Shown: positions 8,499-15,917, counted from the first letter of the stretch. The stretch: 64,000 nt of DNA from Clostridiales bacterium (GCA_017509245.1 JAFWQC010000103.1:30165-94164), one strand, 5' to 3'. Notes: generated by a model from the letters alone, not told the origin. Translations and numbers: made by a program.

Positions 8499-8856
8499 TA
8501 ATTTCAAGCCGGAAGAAAAGCTTTACCGTGCCGTATATCCGCCTGAATTGGTCTCAATGTTTTGGCGTAAAGACGGTACTATTTCGTCAGCTGCATTCGC
8601 TGATGCAAAAGGTTTGTCTGTAGAGCGAGGATATTATAGGCAGGATGAAACAGTAATTATATCTATGCTGAATCGTTTCTCCGGAATAATAGTTTCAGTT
8701 AGTGTTAGAGACTGCAATTCTATTCAAGCAACAGTATGCTACCTTCCATCAAAAACCAATCTTTATCATTCTGAAATACATGGAAGTAACACGATTCCCT
8801 TACTTTCCAAATCTCAACGTTTATACCTGGCCAAACACGCTATAATCCTTCGCTGA
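8491..8856 (+). CDS. Putative toxin-position partner of the Phd-like protein
   Basis: 121 aa. The start is the ATG at 8491, overlapping the upstream gene (ATGGATGA); longer in-frame starts lie inside the upstream gene and are not credible. Visible elements: EEKLYRAVYPPE, MFWRKDGTISSAAFADAKGL, SVERGYYRQDETVII and a C-terminal LSKSQRLYLAKHA. I do not assign a known toxin family. Position, size and coupling to a Phd-like gene suggest a toxin or effector, but this is inference from context only. Confidence 0.55.
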   Translation: MDDNFKPEEKLYRAVYPPELVSMFWRKDGTISSAAFADAKGLSVERGYYRQDETVIISMLNRFSGIIVSVSVRDCNSIQATVCYLPSKTNLYHSEIHGSNTIPLLSKSQRLYLAKHAIILR

Positions 8857-8872
8857 AACCTGTAATCCTTAA

Positions 8873-9529
8873 TCATCCCAGCAGCCACGCTATGCCTTTT
8901 GCTGTTCTTAACGCCGGTTCGTCGAAGTGTCCGCCTTTGTTCATCTCGAGAACGACATCAACACCCTTGCCTTTATACAACGCTGCGGTGGCCTTGGTAT
9001 TATCTTCAACCGTTGCCATGACGGGGTTCCTGGTTTTCGCTTCGCGGTCGCCTAGAGAAAGATAGACCTTCGAAGGCGTTCCTGCAAAATCGTTGGCACG
9101 CGCATAGTCAATGAATCCCGGATACCACAGTGAGCCGGAGCAGCTTGCGGCGCCGCTAAAATAGTCAGTCTTATACAGCGAATAAATCGCGAAGAGGCCT
9201 GCCATGGAATAGCCCGCTATGTATACCGCACAAGGATTAAGACCATATTCCCTGATAGCATCAGGCACGATTTCAATTGTGAGTCGTTCAAGATAAGCAT
9301 CTGCGCCTGCGCCAAAGTCAGGCTCACCTTTAAACACGGCGGGAGCTTTCCATGGAGACAGATCCACATTCCACTCGAAGCCTGAAACAGCGAGGAATGC
9401 GTGGTCTGGCGAGTCAAGGTTCTCAAGTTCTTCAGCAACACGCTTCCACTCGTCGCCGAACGAATTCAGCACCACGAGCGGAGCGGTTTCTGATCTGCCC
9501 TCCTGAATGAATGTGTGTATCCTGTTCAT
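8873..9529 (-). CDS. Alpha/beta-hydrolase (putative esterase)
   Basis: 218 aa. The nucleophile elbow is GYSMAG (G-x-S-x-G) at about 126-131, followed by the helix LFAIYSLYKTDYFSGAAS. A late Asp (SLGDREAKT) and His (NKGGHFDEP) can complete the triad. No signal peptide, so intracellular. Its start overlaps the upstream gene by 4 nt (ATGA), so the two are translated together. Substrate unknown. Confidence 0.8.
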   Translation of the reverse strand: MNRIHTFIQEGRSETAPLVVLNSFGDEWKRVAEELENLDSPDHAFLAVSGFEWNVDLSPWKAPAVFKGEPDFGAGADAYLERLTIEIVPDAIREYGLNPCAVYIAGYSMAGLFAIYSLYKTDYFSGAASCSGSLWYPGFIDYARANDFAGTPSKVYLSLGDREAKTRNPVMATVEDNTKATAALYKGKGVDVVLEMNKGGHFDEPALRTAKGIAWLLG

Positions 9530-10296
9530 AGTATTTTCTTCAGTGATTTGCCGTCGAGGTCGAAGTATTTACCGATCTGTTTTTCGATCGCGCGAAAAGA
9601 TTCCTCAGGTGATTCCTTGTATCTGCCGGTCACGAACTTATAGCCCCACAGGTATTCGGGCGGCGTCATTATCGCGACGGACCAGCCGTATTCTTCGCCG
9701 CGCTTGTTGAGGCGGGGCTTGAAGTCCTTGACGATCAGGTACGACTGCATCTGGAGTTTGGTGAGCACGCCTTCGAAATTCTTCTCGCCGCCTTTTCCAA
9801 AGCCGCCCTTGTCTTTCATCTCATGAGTGTAGAGCGAGGCTGAGCAGCCATAGGATTCGAGCGCGGACACTTTGACGTCCCACATATCAACGCCTGCCGG
9901 CATGAAGAGATCCATCAGGAGCTTCTCGCGGCGGCCCGCTTTGCCGTCTTCATAGAGCGCGTCGAAATCGTAACCGTCGCGGCGGTAGTTCGCAAAATAC
10001 GGGAACCATTTCTTTGACACGAACCCTGCCCTGCCGCCATAGAATTTGCCGTAAGCGACTTTGCCCGTGCGTGCGAGAACGGCGCGCCACTCCCACGGGT
10101 CAACGGACGCATCGCCGCACCACCAGCAGGAAGGATCTGTCATGTTCTCAACGGAGAACCCGTCAACCGCATTTTCGAACAGGGGCAGGAAGCCGACGCG
10201 CTCGATCACGTCCAGCAATTCACTGCTCGTATGAAGGCATCCCTCGTCATCCCAGTCGATGCCGCCCATATACCATTGTCCGTCGATAACCTGCAT
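9526..10296 (-). CDS. AlkZ-related protein (predicted)
   Basis: 256 aa; start after AAAGGAGCCCCTTAA. Conserved-looking blocks are MTDPSCWWCGDASVDPWEWR, GKVAYGKFYGGRAGFVSKKW, PYFANYRRDGYDF and MTPPEYLWGYKFVTGRY. From memory these match proteins annotated as AlkZ-related, with similarity to winged-helix DNA glycosylases of the AlkZ/YcaQ type but lacking proven activity. It is coupled to the downstream hydrolase. Repair function is unproven. Confidence 0.55.
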   Translation of the reverse strand: MQVIDGQWYMGGIDWDDEGCLHTSSELLDVIERVGFLPLFENAVDGFSVENMTDPSCWWCGDASVDPWEWRAVLARTGKVAYGKFYGGRAGFVSKKWFPYFANYRRDGYDFDALYEDGKAGRREKLLMDLFMPAGVDMWDVKVSALESYGCSASLYTHEMKDKGGFGKGGEKNFEGVLTKLQMQSYLIVKDFKPRLNKRGEEYGWSVAIMTPPEYLWGYKFVTGRYKESPEESFRAIEKQIGKYFDLDGKSLKKIL

Positions 10297-10515
10297 TTAA
10301 GGGGCTCCTTTATAATCCATAGAAATGAATTCAAAACAAGAAAACACTAGTTATTCATTCATTAAAGCTTGTGCAATATCCTTATTTACTATCTGCATAA
10401 CTAATGTTTATCTTTACTAATCATTATATCAAACCAGTGCTGCCCGGCCCCGTTATGATATATTCTATGAATTAAGCAGGTATAATTCGAAAAGAAAAAA
10501 TGAAGGGATAACACT

Positions 10516-11022
10516 ATGGACCATTCTACCGGAGACAAGATCAGTTTAAGAAAAGCAACAACAGAGGAATTTGAATATCTAAAAGCAAAAGCCGGCAAGC
10601 GGGACAAAGAGGCGCGCAAAAAGTTCGTGCCTTTCTTAGTATTTGCGCTTCTGGCTGATCTGGTTTTGACTATATATAAACACGATATCCTTAACATCTG
10701 CTTATTTGCATTTGGAATTGTTGCTTTTTGCATATATCTTTTTGTTTTCAGTAATGCTTTTTCGAAACAGATCGCCAAAGGGAAGTTCAGCATACAGCGC
10801 GGCACTATAGTTGATAAGAGAAAATCAGCGTATAGCGATAACGAATTATATCCGAAAGTCGTTTTCGAATCTGATGACGGTATAAGAAGTGTCATTGCCG
10901 TCGAGAAACTTGACTATCCTGAATTCTCTGAGGGACCCTGTATCGTTATCAAATGGGATTATTATGAAGATACAGAAGTTTATGAGATCGTTATGCTCGA
11001 TCAGGAAGTATCAGGCACATAA
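10516..11022 (+). CDS. Two-TM membrane protein with C-terminal soluble domain
   Basis: 168 aa; ribosome binding site AAGGGATAACACT. A basic N-terminus (KAKAGKRDKEARKKF) precedes two TM helices (about 37-55 and 60-80). The ~85-residue domain that follows has a small beta-barrel pattern (FSIQRGTIVDKRKSAY, YPKVVFESDDGIRSVIAVEK, GPCIVIKWDYYED). The protein at 40901-41401 has the same layout (two TMs, then FIGDCIVSGR, WFVTVRFPAGNEYEV, KPALFLKYDE), so the two are probably distant paralogs. Function unknown. Confidence 0.65.
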   Translation: MDHSTGDKISLRKATTEEFEYLKAKAGKRDKEARKKFVPFLVFALLADLVLTIYKHDILNICLFAFGIVAFCIYLFVFSNAFSKQIAKGKFSIQRGTIVDKRKSAYSDNELYPKVVFESDDGIRSVIAVEKLDYPEFSEGPCIVIKWDYYEDTEVYEIVMLDQEVSGT

Positions 11023-11050
11023 AAAAGCCCCGGGCAACGGGACTTTCTTA
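11021..11050 (+). terminator. Rho-independent terminator
   Basis: An AAAGcCCCG / CGGGaCTTT stem with one C-A mismatch and a GGCAA loop, followed by TCTTA, starts at the stop codon of the 10516 gene. The opposite strand also has a U-tract, so it may act in both directions. Confidence 0.65.
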
Positions 11051-11096
11051 TATTCTAACTTTACTTAAGAGTGATATTGCTTGCCCGGCTTAACCC

Positions 11097-11660
11097 CTAC
11101 TCCACCTTCACATTTTTCTCGAACATGAACTTGGGAAGGTTGCCCATGTAGATCTTCTTGTAGCCGTTAATGACGGTCTCCCTGGAATGCGGGCAGCCGC
11201 CGCTTACGGGATATTCAAGGAGCAGGTAGTCGACGCCGAAGCAGCGCGATCTGACGCCGGTCTCGATGCAGCCGGCATTCATGTAGAATGACTTCCTCCT
11301 GGTGCATTCAGTGGCGTCTTCAGGCGTCTTCGCGGAAGCGGGATCTTCAATCTCTATGATCAGTACATCAGCCGTAATATGCGACGCAGCAGCTTTCAGA
11401 AATGCCGTGCCGATTCCGGCCGAACGCTTCTCAGGAACAACAAGGAAATAGTCCAGAAGGCATACGCCGCTCTCGAAAACAAAGAACGCGGCACCCGCCA
11501 TCTCTCCATCTTCAAAAGCGCCGATGCAAAGATATCTTTGCTCCTTCAGCGCTTTCTCGATCATGAACAAAGGCTTTCTCTCATCAGCAGGAAAATCCCG
11601 GCAGATATGTTCCTTATAAGCCTTCCTGACCTCAGTCAATGTCAATTCACGCGTCTGCAA
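11097..11660 (-). CDS. GNAT-family N-acetyltransferase
   Basis: 187 aa. Motif A is DYFLVVPEKRSAGIGTAFLK with R-x-x-G-x-G/A; the strand before it (MAGAAFFVFESG) and the later FYMNAGCIETGVRSRCFGVDY segment fit the GNAT fold. The first codon is TTG at 11660 with only a weak GGA upstream, and no better ATG exists before residue 33, so the start is uncertain. Lies 34 nt after the Lys-rich protein gene. Substrate unknown. Confidence 0.78.
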   Translation of the reverse strand: MQTRELTLTEVRKAYKEHICRDFPADERKPLFMIEKALKEQRYLCIGAFEDGEMAGAAFFVFESGVCLLDYFLVVPEKRSAGIGTAFLKAAASHITADVLIIEIEDPASAKTPEDATECTRRKSFYMNAGCIETGVRSRCFGVDYLLLEYPVSGGCPHSRETVINGYKKIYMGNLPKFMFEKNVKVE

Positions 11661-11694
11661 ACTTGTTTATTCCGGAAATCAAAACAGATCGTTC

Positions 11695-12177
11695 TCAGAA
11701 CAGGTTGACTGAATTGCCTTCGCTGTCGTAGATCTTCCGTTCGTTGGCAACTACATAAACATCGCCGCCGAGCTTGGCAGCCTTCTTCTTGATCGTCTCC
11801 ATGTCGATCTGCCTTCCGCTGATCTCGAAAATAATCTTTCCGACTTTCTTCGTCGTGGTCTTCTTTGAAGTTGTGCTCTTTGAAGAAGTGCTCTTCTTCG
11901 CTGTTGTTGTCTTCTTCGCAGTCGTGGACTTCTTTCCTGTCGTAGTCTTCTTGGATGATGTTGACTTCGAAGTGGTAGTCTTCTTCCCTGTGGAAGACTT
12001 TGATGTCGTTGTCTTCTTGGCAGGAGTCTTCTTCGCGGTTGTAGTCTTCTTCGCGGGTGTCTTCTTGGTAGCCGTGCTCTTCTTGGCACCTGGCTTCTTG
12101 GGCGTTACGGTTTCTGTTACAGCCTTGAATGCTTCAGTTACGATCGATGTGATATCGAGATTCTTATCGTCAGCCAT
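11695..12177 (-). CDS. Lys/Thr-rich histone-H1-like protein with DUF6465-like C-terminus
   Basis: 160 aa; ribosome binding site GAGGGAAAAAACAAC. After a short acidic start (MADDKNLDITSIVTEAFKAV) residues ~27-112 are a low-complexity array of KKTTT, AKK and SKS units, strongly basic and probably disordered, as in H1-like and PHA-associated nucleoid proteins. The last ~48 residues (KIIFEISGRQIDMETIKKKA, VYVVANERKIYD) form the small folded domain that I associate with DUF6465 proteins of Clostridia. Likely binds DNA or RNA through the tail. The repetitive tail makes length variation between strains likely. Confidence 0.75.
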   Translation of the reverse strand: MADDKNLDITSIVTEAFKAVTETVTPKKPGAKKSTATKKTPAKKTTTAKKTPAKKTTTSKSSTGKKTTTSKSTSSKKTTTGKKSTTAKKTTTAKKSTSSKSTTSKKTTTKKVGKIIFEISGRQIDMETIKKKAAKLGGDVYVVANERKIYDSEGNSVNLF

Positions 12178-12306
12178 GTTGTTTTTTCCCTCCGTAAGAT
12201 GAGTTTATTCATTGGTTTTCTGTATGACTATATTTTACCATTTCATCAGGTCAAGAGTGTGTCTTACTTGGTGAGATCACTATCACATGATCGCAAATAG
12301 ATTTCA

Positions 12307-12335
12307 TTGACTGCCTTCATTCCTGATGCTAAAAT
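12307..12335 (+). promoter_or_regulatory. Promoter of antisense RNA, module 1
   Basis: TTGACT - 17 bp - TAAAAT, with an extended -10 (TGC before the hexamer). The same promoter, with the same 17-bp spacer sequence apart from one base, stands at 13606-13634 in module 2. This conservation supports it as a real promoter. Confidence 0.7.
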
Positions 12336-12433
12336 TGCATATAAGAAAGCACGGTCTGCAAAGACGGTTGCTTCCGAAGATCTAGTATTTTTCTTTGCTT
12401 CAGGAAGGCAGTCTTAAGCAAGGAAAATTAATT

Positions 12434-12544
12434 TTACAGATACTGGGAATATAGATACGCAAATAGCTTAAGTAACAACGTGATAACGCCGACCAACAAT
12501 CCGATCAAAGTTATTACGAGAGATACAATCTCGTAGTCTGTCAC
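12434..12544 (-). CDS. Hydrophobic 36-aa peptide, holin-like type I toxin homolog (module 1)
   Basis: GTG start, 36 aa: MTDYEIVSLVITLIGLLVGV then ITLLLKLFAYLYSQYL. One TM helix (about 6-26) after an acidic N-terminus, the pattern of the short holin-like toxins of type I systems in Firmicutes (TxpA/BsrG-like group). It is 24 of 27 identical with the module 2 peptide over the first 27 residues or so. Unlike module 2 there is no ribosome binding site: the upstream bases belong to a terminator hairpin and the remnant of another module. Translation is therefore doubtful and this copy may be decaying. Found by reading the strand directly because of its size. Confidence 0.6.
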   Translation of the reverse strand: MTDYEIVSLVITLIGLLVGVITLLLKLFAYLYSQYL

Positions 12545-12550
12545 ATCAAA

Positions 12551-12587
12551 AACCGCACCCTAATGTCAGTCTTTGGGTGAGGTTTTT
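12551..12587 (+). terminator. Rho-independent terminator (plus strand) between modules
   Basis: ACCgCACCC / GGGTGaGGT stem with a 14-nt loop and a TTTTT tail. It aligns with the terminator of the module 2 antisense RNA (13691-13726), indicating that it came from the 3' end of another copy of the module. Confidence 0.7.
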
Positions 12588-12625
12588 GAAGTGTACTTAT
12601 ACCTTGAATCCAGTTACGCAAACAG
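12588..12625 (-). pseudogene. Remnant 3' end of a third toxin copy
   Basis: On the minus strand the codons read L-F-A-stop-L-D-S-R-Y-K, aligning with the C-terminus of the module 2 toxin (K-A-F-A-F-L-D-S-R-Y-K-R-K), with an in-frame stop. It is joined to the terminator at 12551-12587 in the order seen in module 2. This indicates an ancestral tandem array that lost material between copies. Confidence 0.5.
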
Positions 12626-12680
12626 TTTCAATTCAAATAGCGTATGCCAACAAGCAGCGTTCACTTATCTCAACACGAAA

Positions 12681-13274
12681 TTATATTAACAACCACGGGA
12701 AGTACTCAAACAGAATAATACAAAGTACAAAAGTCGCTATAGCGTTCATTACCGTTGCAAAAACCCGCATTTTCTTTTTCATCAATAGTTGAGACAGGAG
12801 TCCTACACCTATAAACCAAATGGTACCTATGAGAACACCAAGCGTAACACCCTGCATTGTATAAAGAGTCCAAACGATATGATTCTTTGTTTCAGCAGTC
12901 TTCAGCAGAGCGTATAATTGGTCAGCTTCTTCGAACTTATCATAATCGGCGCTGTAATATATATCAGGATCTTCTTCATAAACGAATTCCGCCCGGCCAT
13001 ATGAGATTGAAACGGGCGTACTTATCGTTCCGCCGGGAATAGAATAATCCTTTTTCTCGGGCTCATAAAAAGACCATTCATCCACGAGAACAAAAGGGAC
13101 ATAAAACTCATAATCTTCTTTTAATGTCAGCGTCATTCCTTCCGGCACTTCTATATCGGCATGCCATTCGCTTGCCTTATATCTTGAAGGTATAACCGCA
13201 AGCGTGGCAAGGCAAATAGCCTGCAGCAAAAGGAGGGTCAATATAGCAGGTTCAATTTCCGTTTTTTGTGTCAT
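12681..13274 (-). CDS. Membrane protein, paralog family A (member 2)
   Basis: 197 aa; the start at 13274 is chosen because TAGGGGATAATGCT precedes it. An N-terminal TM (about 9-29) is followed by an extracytoplasmic domain with VPEGMTLTLKEDYEFYVPFV and SIPGGTISTPVSISYG, then a helical stretch and two TM helices (about 140-162 and 170-192). Same architecture and signature as the genes at 3816-4352 and 46021-46734. It lies between the two type I TA modules. Function unknown. Confidence 0.7.
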   Translation of the reverse strand: MTQKTEIEPAILTLLLLQAICLATLAVIPSRYKASEWHADIEVPEGMTLTLKEDYEFYVPFVLVDEWSFYEPEKKDYSIPGGTISTPVSISYGRAEFVYEEDPDIYYSADYDKFEEADQLYALLKTAETKNHIVWTLYTMQGVTLGVLIGTIWFIGVGLLSQLLMKKKMRVFATVMNAIATFVLCIILFEYFPWLLI

Positions 13275-13605
13275 AGCATTATCCCCTATATGTATGCTTT
13301 CGCTTTCAGCGCATAATATTCCGTATGTAATACCCACACAATAGCACTCAGAAAACCCCTTATCAAGTTCATCATAACAACATCAAGATTCTGCACAAAC
13401 ACCTTGTGCAAATAAGAGACAACCACTGGTATGGGCAGGCTTTAAATAACCAATACTGTTGGTAGAATTCAGGTCATCCCCAAGTTGAATATTGTGGTAT
13501 ATCATATCGAAAACAACACTTAATGGATGTTATTGTTCGCCTAGCAGATCTGACAAAAACATCTTGAGCCGTATGTTTACCCGTTTTCTTACAGTTACCA
13601 ATTCA
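13275..13605. other. Intergenic stretch upstream of module 2
   Basis: About 330 bases with no credible coding frame. A small hairpin GCACAA / TTGTGC occurs near 13394-13410. Otherwise nothing I can support. Confidence 0.4.
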
Positions 13606-13634
13606 TTGACTGCCATCATTCCTGATGCTACAAT
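13606..13634 (+). promoter_or_regulatory. Promoter of antisense RNA, module 2
   Basis: TTGACT - 17 bp - TACAAT with an extended -10 (TGC). Two mismatches from consensus overall, and conserved with the module 1 promoter. Predicted start at ~13641. Confidence 0.75.
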
Positions 13635-13640
13635 ACTTTC

Positions 13641-13728
13641 AAGAAAGCACGGTCTGCAAAGACGGTTGCTTCCGAAGTTTTAGTTTTTTACCTCACTTCA
13701 GGAAGGCAGTCCTGGGTGAGGTTTTTCA
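13641..13728 (+). ncRNA. Putative type I antitoxin RNA, module 2
   Basis: About 86-88 nt between the predicted start and the terminator at 13691-13726. The 5' hairpin has paired AAGCA and GTCT segments, one bulge, one G-G mismatch and a GCAA tetraloop. The 3' hairpin is the terminator. The RNA ends exactly at the toxin stop codon (13726-13728), so it would pair with the 3' part of the toxin mRNA, as RatA does with txpA mRNA. The pairing requires the toxin transcript to run at least ~85 nt past its stop, which is inferred. Confidence 0.65.
13691..13726 (+). terminator. Terminator of module 2 antisense RNA
   Basis: CCTCAC..CAGGA / TCCTG.GTGAGG stem with an AGGCAG loop, then TTTTT. Module 1 keeps the loop sequence but has a different, still complementary outer stem (TTGCTT / AAGCAA), a compensatory-change pattern that supports the structure. 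Confidence 0.8.
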
Positions 13729-13842
13729 TTTGCGTTTGTACCTTGAATCAAGGAAAGCAAATGCCTTAAGTAACAACGAAATAACGCCAACCAACAATCC
13801 GATCAAAGTTATTACAAGAGATACAATCTCATAGTCTGTCAC
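13726..13842 (-). CDS. Hydrophobic 38-aa peptide, holin-like type I toxin (module 2)
   Basis: GTG start preceded by AAAGGAGGGCTCTGAAA, a near-perfect ribosome binding site. The product is MTDYEIVSLVITLIGLLVGV followed by ISLLLKAFAFLDSRYKRK: an acidic tip, one TM helix (about 6-26) and a basic tail. This is the layout of short holin-like membrane toxins in Firmicutes type I systems, which depolarise or damage the membrane when overproduced. Conservation with module 1 at protein level, the antisense RNA on the other strand and the strong translation signal all support a real gene. It lies downstream of prfH in the same orientation. Confidence 0.7.
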   Translation of the reverse strand: MTDYEIVSLVITLIGLLVGVISLLLKAFAFLDSRYKRK

Positions 13843-13905
13843 TTTCAGAGCCCTCCTTTCTTTAGTACTCTCCCAGAAAATCGGGATGTAGATAAATACT
13901 CGGAA

Positions 13906-13945
13906 GGCAACCGCCCATTAAGCAGGCCGTGCCACTAATATTGTA
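13906..13945 (-). promoter_or_regulatory. Inverted relative of the antitoxin 5' hairpin, with a -10 element
   Basis: On the minus strand a TACAAT hexamer (13945-13940) is followed by a hairpin with GCACGG and CGGTTGC arms, matching the 5' hairpin of the antitoxin RNAs in sequence and in its bulge/mismatch architecture, with compensated changes in the inner stem. It stands ~65 nt upstream of the module 2 toxin start. It may be the toxin mRNA leader or a relic of another antitoxin copy; no T-run follows it. Confidence 0.45.
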
Positions 13946-13998
13946 TAGGTAATGGATTCAGATTTCCTTCGATTAATGGGACAAAATGATCCCTCGGA

Positions 13999-14595
13999 TT
14001 ACTTTACCCGCCTGAACTTCTCCCCCTCATACTTCCTTACCGGATTGCCTCTGACGATCTCAGTATGCTTCTGCCATGCATTGTTCAAAGCTTCGGCGTT
14101 ATTGTCTTCCTGCTTGGCAGCAAGAATGCCTGCCAAACGCTTCATGGCACGTTTCTTGTTCTGAACCTGGCTTCTTTCTTCAGTGCATGTAACAACGATG
14201 CCTGTAGGCTTGTGTAAGATTCTTACACCTGTCTCGACCTTATTCACATGCTGGCCGCCTTTTCCACCAGAATGCATTGTAGTTATCTCACAGTCGTTTG
14301 GAGCAAGATCACCTACTTCTTCAGCTTCCTTTATCACATGCACATCGATATACCAGTTCTTGCGCTGATGACCCGGTCTTATGGTGCTCTTCCACACCCA
14401 TAAGACCGTGCCTTCAAGCGACGAGACATCACCGTCGAACTCCATAACCGCTGACTTATAACCGCTGCCGGAATAGTCTGTATTAACGGATACGATACGT
14501 GCTCCTTCAAATTCTTTAAGAAGAGCTTTGCAAAGTTTCTCCACACCAACAGAGCACTCTACAGGACCCTGTCCTGAACTTATCTGTAATAACAT
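13999..14595 (-). CDS. prfH: Peptide chain release factor homolog PrfH
   Basis: 198 aa. The peptidyl-tRNA hydrolysis motif GGQ is at 113-115 within [16 protein letters not shown]. Only the GGQ domain and flanking regions of a class I release factor are present, without the stop-codon-reading domain. This is the size and form of PrfH, which is encoded with RtcB2 in many bacteria. Published work on that pair shows PrfH releases peptides from ribosomes damaged in the 16S rRNA decoding centre, and RtcB2 then reseals the RNA. Start 2 nt after the rtcB stop, so co-translated. It begins [16 protein letters not shown], as PrfH proteins do. Confidence 0.92.
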   Translation of the reverse strand: MLLQISSGQGPVECSVGVEKLCKALLKEFEGARIVSVNTDYSGSGYKSAVMEFDGDVSSLEGTVLWVWKSTIRPGHQRKNWYIDVHVIKEAEEVGDLAPNDCEITTMHSGGKGGQHVNKVETGVRILHKPTGIVVTCTEERSQVQNKKRAMKRLAGILAAKQEDNNAEALNNAWQKHTEIVRGNPVRKYEGEKFRRVK

Positions 14596-14597
14596 AA

Positions 14598-15716
14598 TTA
14601 CCTCTCTTTACCTGCCTTGAAGTTATATACAGGCTTAACGATTTCTTTTACTTCAACCGTATCTTCAATTGCCGACAAGATCTCATCGATCCCACGGTAA
14701 GCCACGGGTGCTTCATCAAGCGTATCAGCACTGATAGAAGTGCTGTATATACCCTTCATGTCTTTCTTGAATGCAGATACAGTATAACTATTCTGCACTT
14801 CTGTTCTCTTGATCTTGCGTCCCGATCCGTGCGGTGCGGAATAGTTCCATTCAGGATTGCCTTTGCCTACTCCAAGTATCACTCCGTCACGAATGTTAAC
14901 AGGGATAATTACCGGTTCTCCTTCTAATGCTGATGCTGCTCCTTTGCGAAGAATGTTTACACCGTCAGGAAGCGTTGCAATGTAGTTGTGAATAGACTCA
15001 TATCGCTCTTCTTCCTTCCACTTCATACCCTTCAGGATCTCGCGAAGAATGATCTCACGGTTTAAAGAAGCATACTCCGTTGCTATCTTTACATCGTAAA
15101 GATAGTCCTCCATAAGTGGTCCTTCCACATAAGCAACCTCATACGGAACATCTTTACCCATGTTTGCAAGACGGCGCCTTGCATTCTCAGTATAGTAATC
15201 AGCTACATCAACACCCAGATGACGACTGCCGGTATGGATAATGATGTAATACCCGTCCTCACCTTTATCGACTTCGATGAAATGATTGCCGCCACCAAGT
15301 GTTCCCAGACTTCTTAATGCCTTATCAGTGTTAATAGCACGTAAACATCTAAGATCAGAAATCACATCGAAAGATACCATGCTGTGAGGAGTTTTACGAA
15401 TAGCAAATCCAGCAGGAACATTCTCCCTGATCACCTTATCAAGCTTCTGGAATTCGATGTTCCTTGCCTTGATCTTTGATACCAGTATTCCGCATCCGAT
15501 ATCGATGCCCATGAGCTGGGGAATGATCTTATTGGTAACAGTCATGGTAAGACCGATTGGTCCGACCTTACCGGGATGACAGTCCGGCATTATCCTTATC
15601 TTTGAACCTAGTGATATATCGTTGTCGCAGATCATCTTGATCTGAGCTTTGGCGTAGTCTTCAATGCTTGATACATAGACTACAGCCTCAGCGTAGTTTC
15701 CTTTAATAGTGTCCAT
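14598..15716 (-). CDS. rtcB: RtcB-family RNA ligase (RtcB2 type)
   Basis: 372 aa, the shorter RtcB2 length. Metal ligands and catalytic residues are visible: MPDCHPGK (H47), GIDIGCG (C75), [12 protein letters not shown] (N144, H145), HTGSRH (H161, H166) and the guanylylated His in SAPHGSGR (H296). It joins 2',3'-cyclic phosphate or 3'-phosphate RNA ends to 5'-OH ends using GTP and Mn2+. Followed immediately by prfH, which points to repair of cleaved rRNA (for example by colicin E3-like or phage-induced nucleases). Preceded by AAAGGAAAGTAAT, a terminator, a 23-codon ORF and a promoter, so read-through control is possible. Confidence 0.95.
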   Translation of the reverse strand: MDTIKGNYAEAVVYVSSIEDYAKAQIKMICDNDISLGSKIRIMPDCHPGKVGPIGLTMTVTNKIIPQLMGIDIGCGILVSKIKARNIEFQKLDKVIRENVPAGFAIRKTPHSMVSFDVISDLRCLRAINTDKALRSLGTLGGGNHFIEVDKGEDGYYIIIHTGSRHLGVDVADYYTENARRRLANMGKDVPYEVAYVEGPLMEDYLYDVKIATEYASLNREIILREILKGMKWKEEERYESIHNYIATLPDGVNILRKGAASALEGEPVIIPVNIRDGVILGVGKGNPEWNYSAPHGSGRKIKRTEVQNSYTVSAFKKDMKGIYSTSISADTLDEAPVAYRGIDEILSAIEDTVEVKEIVKPVYNFKAGKER

Positions 15717-15749
15717 TATTACTTTCCTTTCGTCTTCGAAAAGGCATGC

Positions 15750-15769
15750 AAAAAAGACCTCAATGAGGT
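15750..15769 (-). terminator. Terminator/attenuator between the 23-codon ORF and rtcB
   Basis: On the minus strand a 5-bp stem ACCTC / GAGGT with an ATT loop is followed by CTTTTTT. It lies 43 nt after the small ORF and 33 nt before rtcB. Since no other promoter was seen between it and rtcB, it should reduce rtcB-prfH transcription unless bypassed. Confidence 0.6.
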
Positions 15770-15811
15770 GCTATATTTTATGGATCACACATGGAATAGT
15801 TAATTGAGTAA

Positions 15812-15883
15812 TTAAGCTACAGAAGCAGATCCTGCACGCCCGTTGTTGTTTGTTCTAAAGTTTGATTCAATTGTACTTGTCAT
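15812..15883 (-). CDS. 23-aa small ORF upstream of rtcB-prfH
   Basis: ATG preceded by GTGAGGAGGTCCTGACA, an excellent ribosome binding site. The product MTSTIESNFRTNNNGRAGSA-SVA is polar, with three consecutive Asn (AAC) codons, and no TM or cysteine. Its own promoter (15918-15946) and a terminator downstream suggest either an independent small protein or a leader peptide controlling the repair operon. Too short for routine gene calling; whether it is translated is untested. Confidence 0.5.
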   Translation of the reverse strand: MTSTIESNFRTNNNGRAGSASVA

Positions 15884-15917
15884 TGTCAGGACCTCCTCAC
15901 GTTTGATGATAGGCGTG

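Larger units (their letters stand above)
12342..12587 (+). ncRNA. Putative type I antitoxin RNA, module 1 (read-through form)
   Basis: From the predicted start at ~12342 the RNA opens with a hairpin AAGCA-C-G-GTCT / AGAC-GG-TTGCTT capped by a GCAA (GNRA) tetraloop, near identical to module 2. The next hairpin (TTTGCTT / AAGCAAGG) is not followed by a T-run here, so transcription may continue to the terminator at 12551-12587. That would make an RNA antisense to the whole toxin frame at 12434-12544. The 3' end is inferred; a shorter ~85-nt RNA is the alternative. Confidence 0.55.

Noticed and set aside
13999..14595. Housekeeping release factor RF1 or RF2
   Set aside because: Only 198 residues, without the codon-recognition domain, and paired with rtcB; this fits PrfH.
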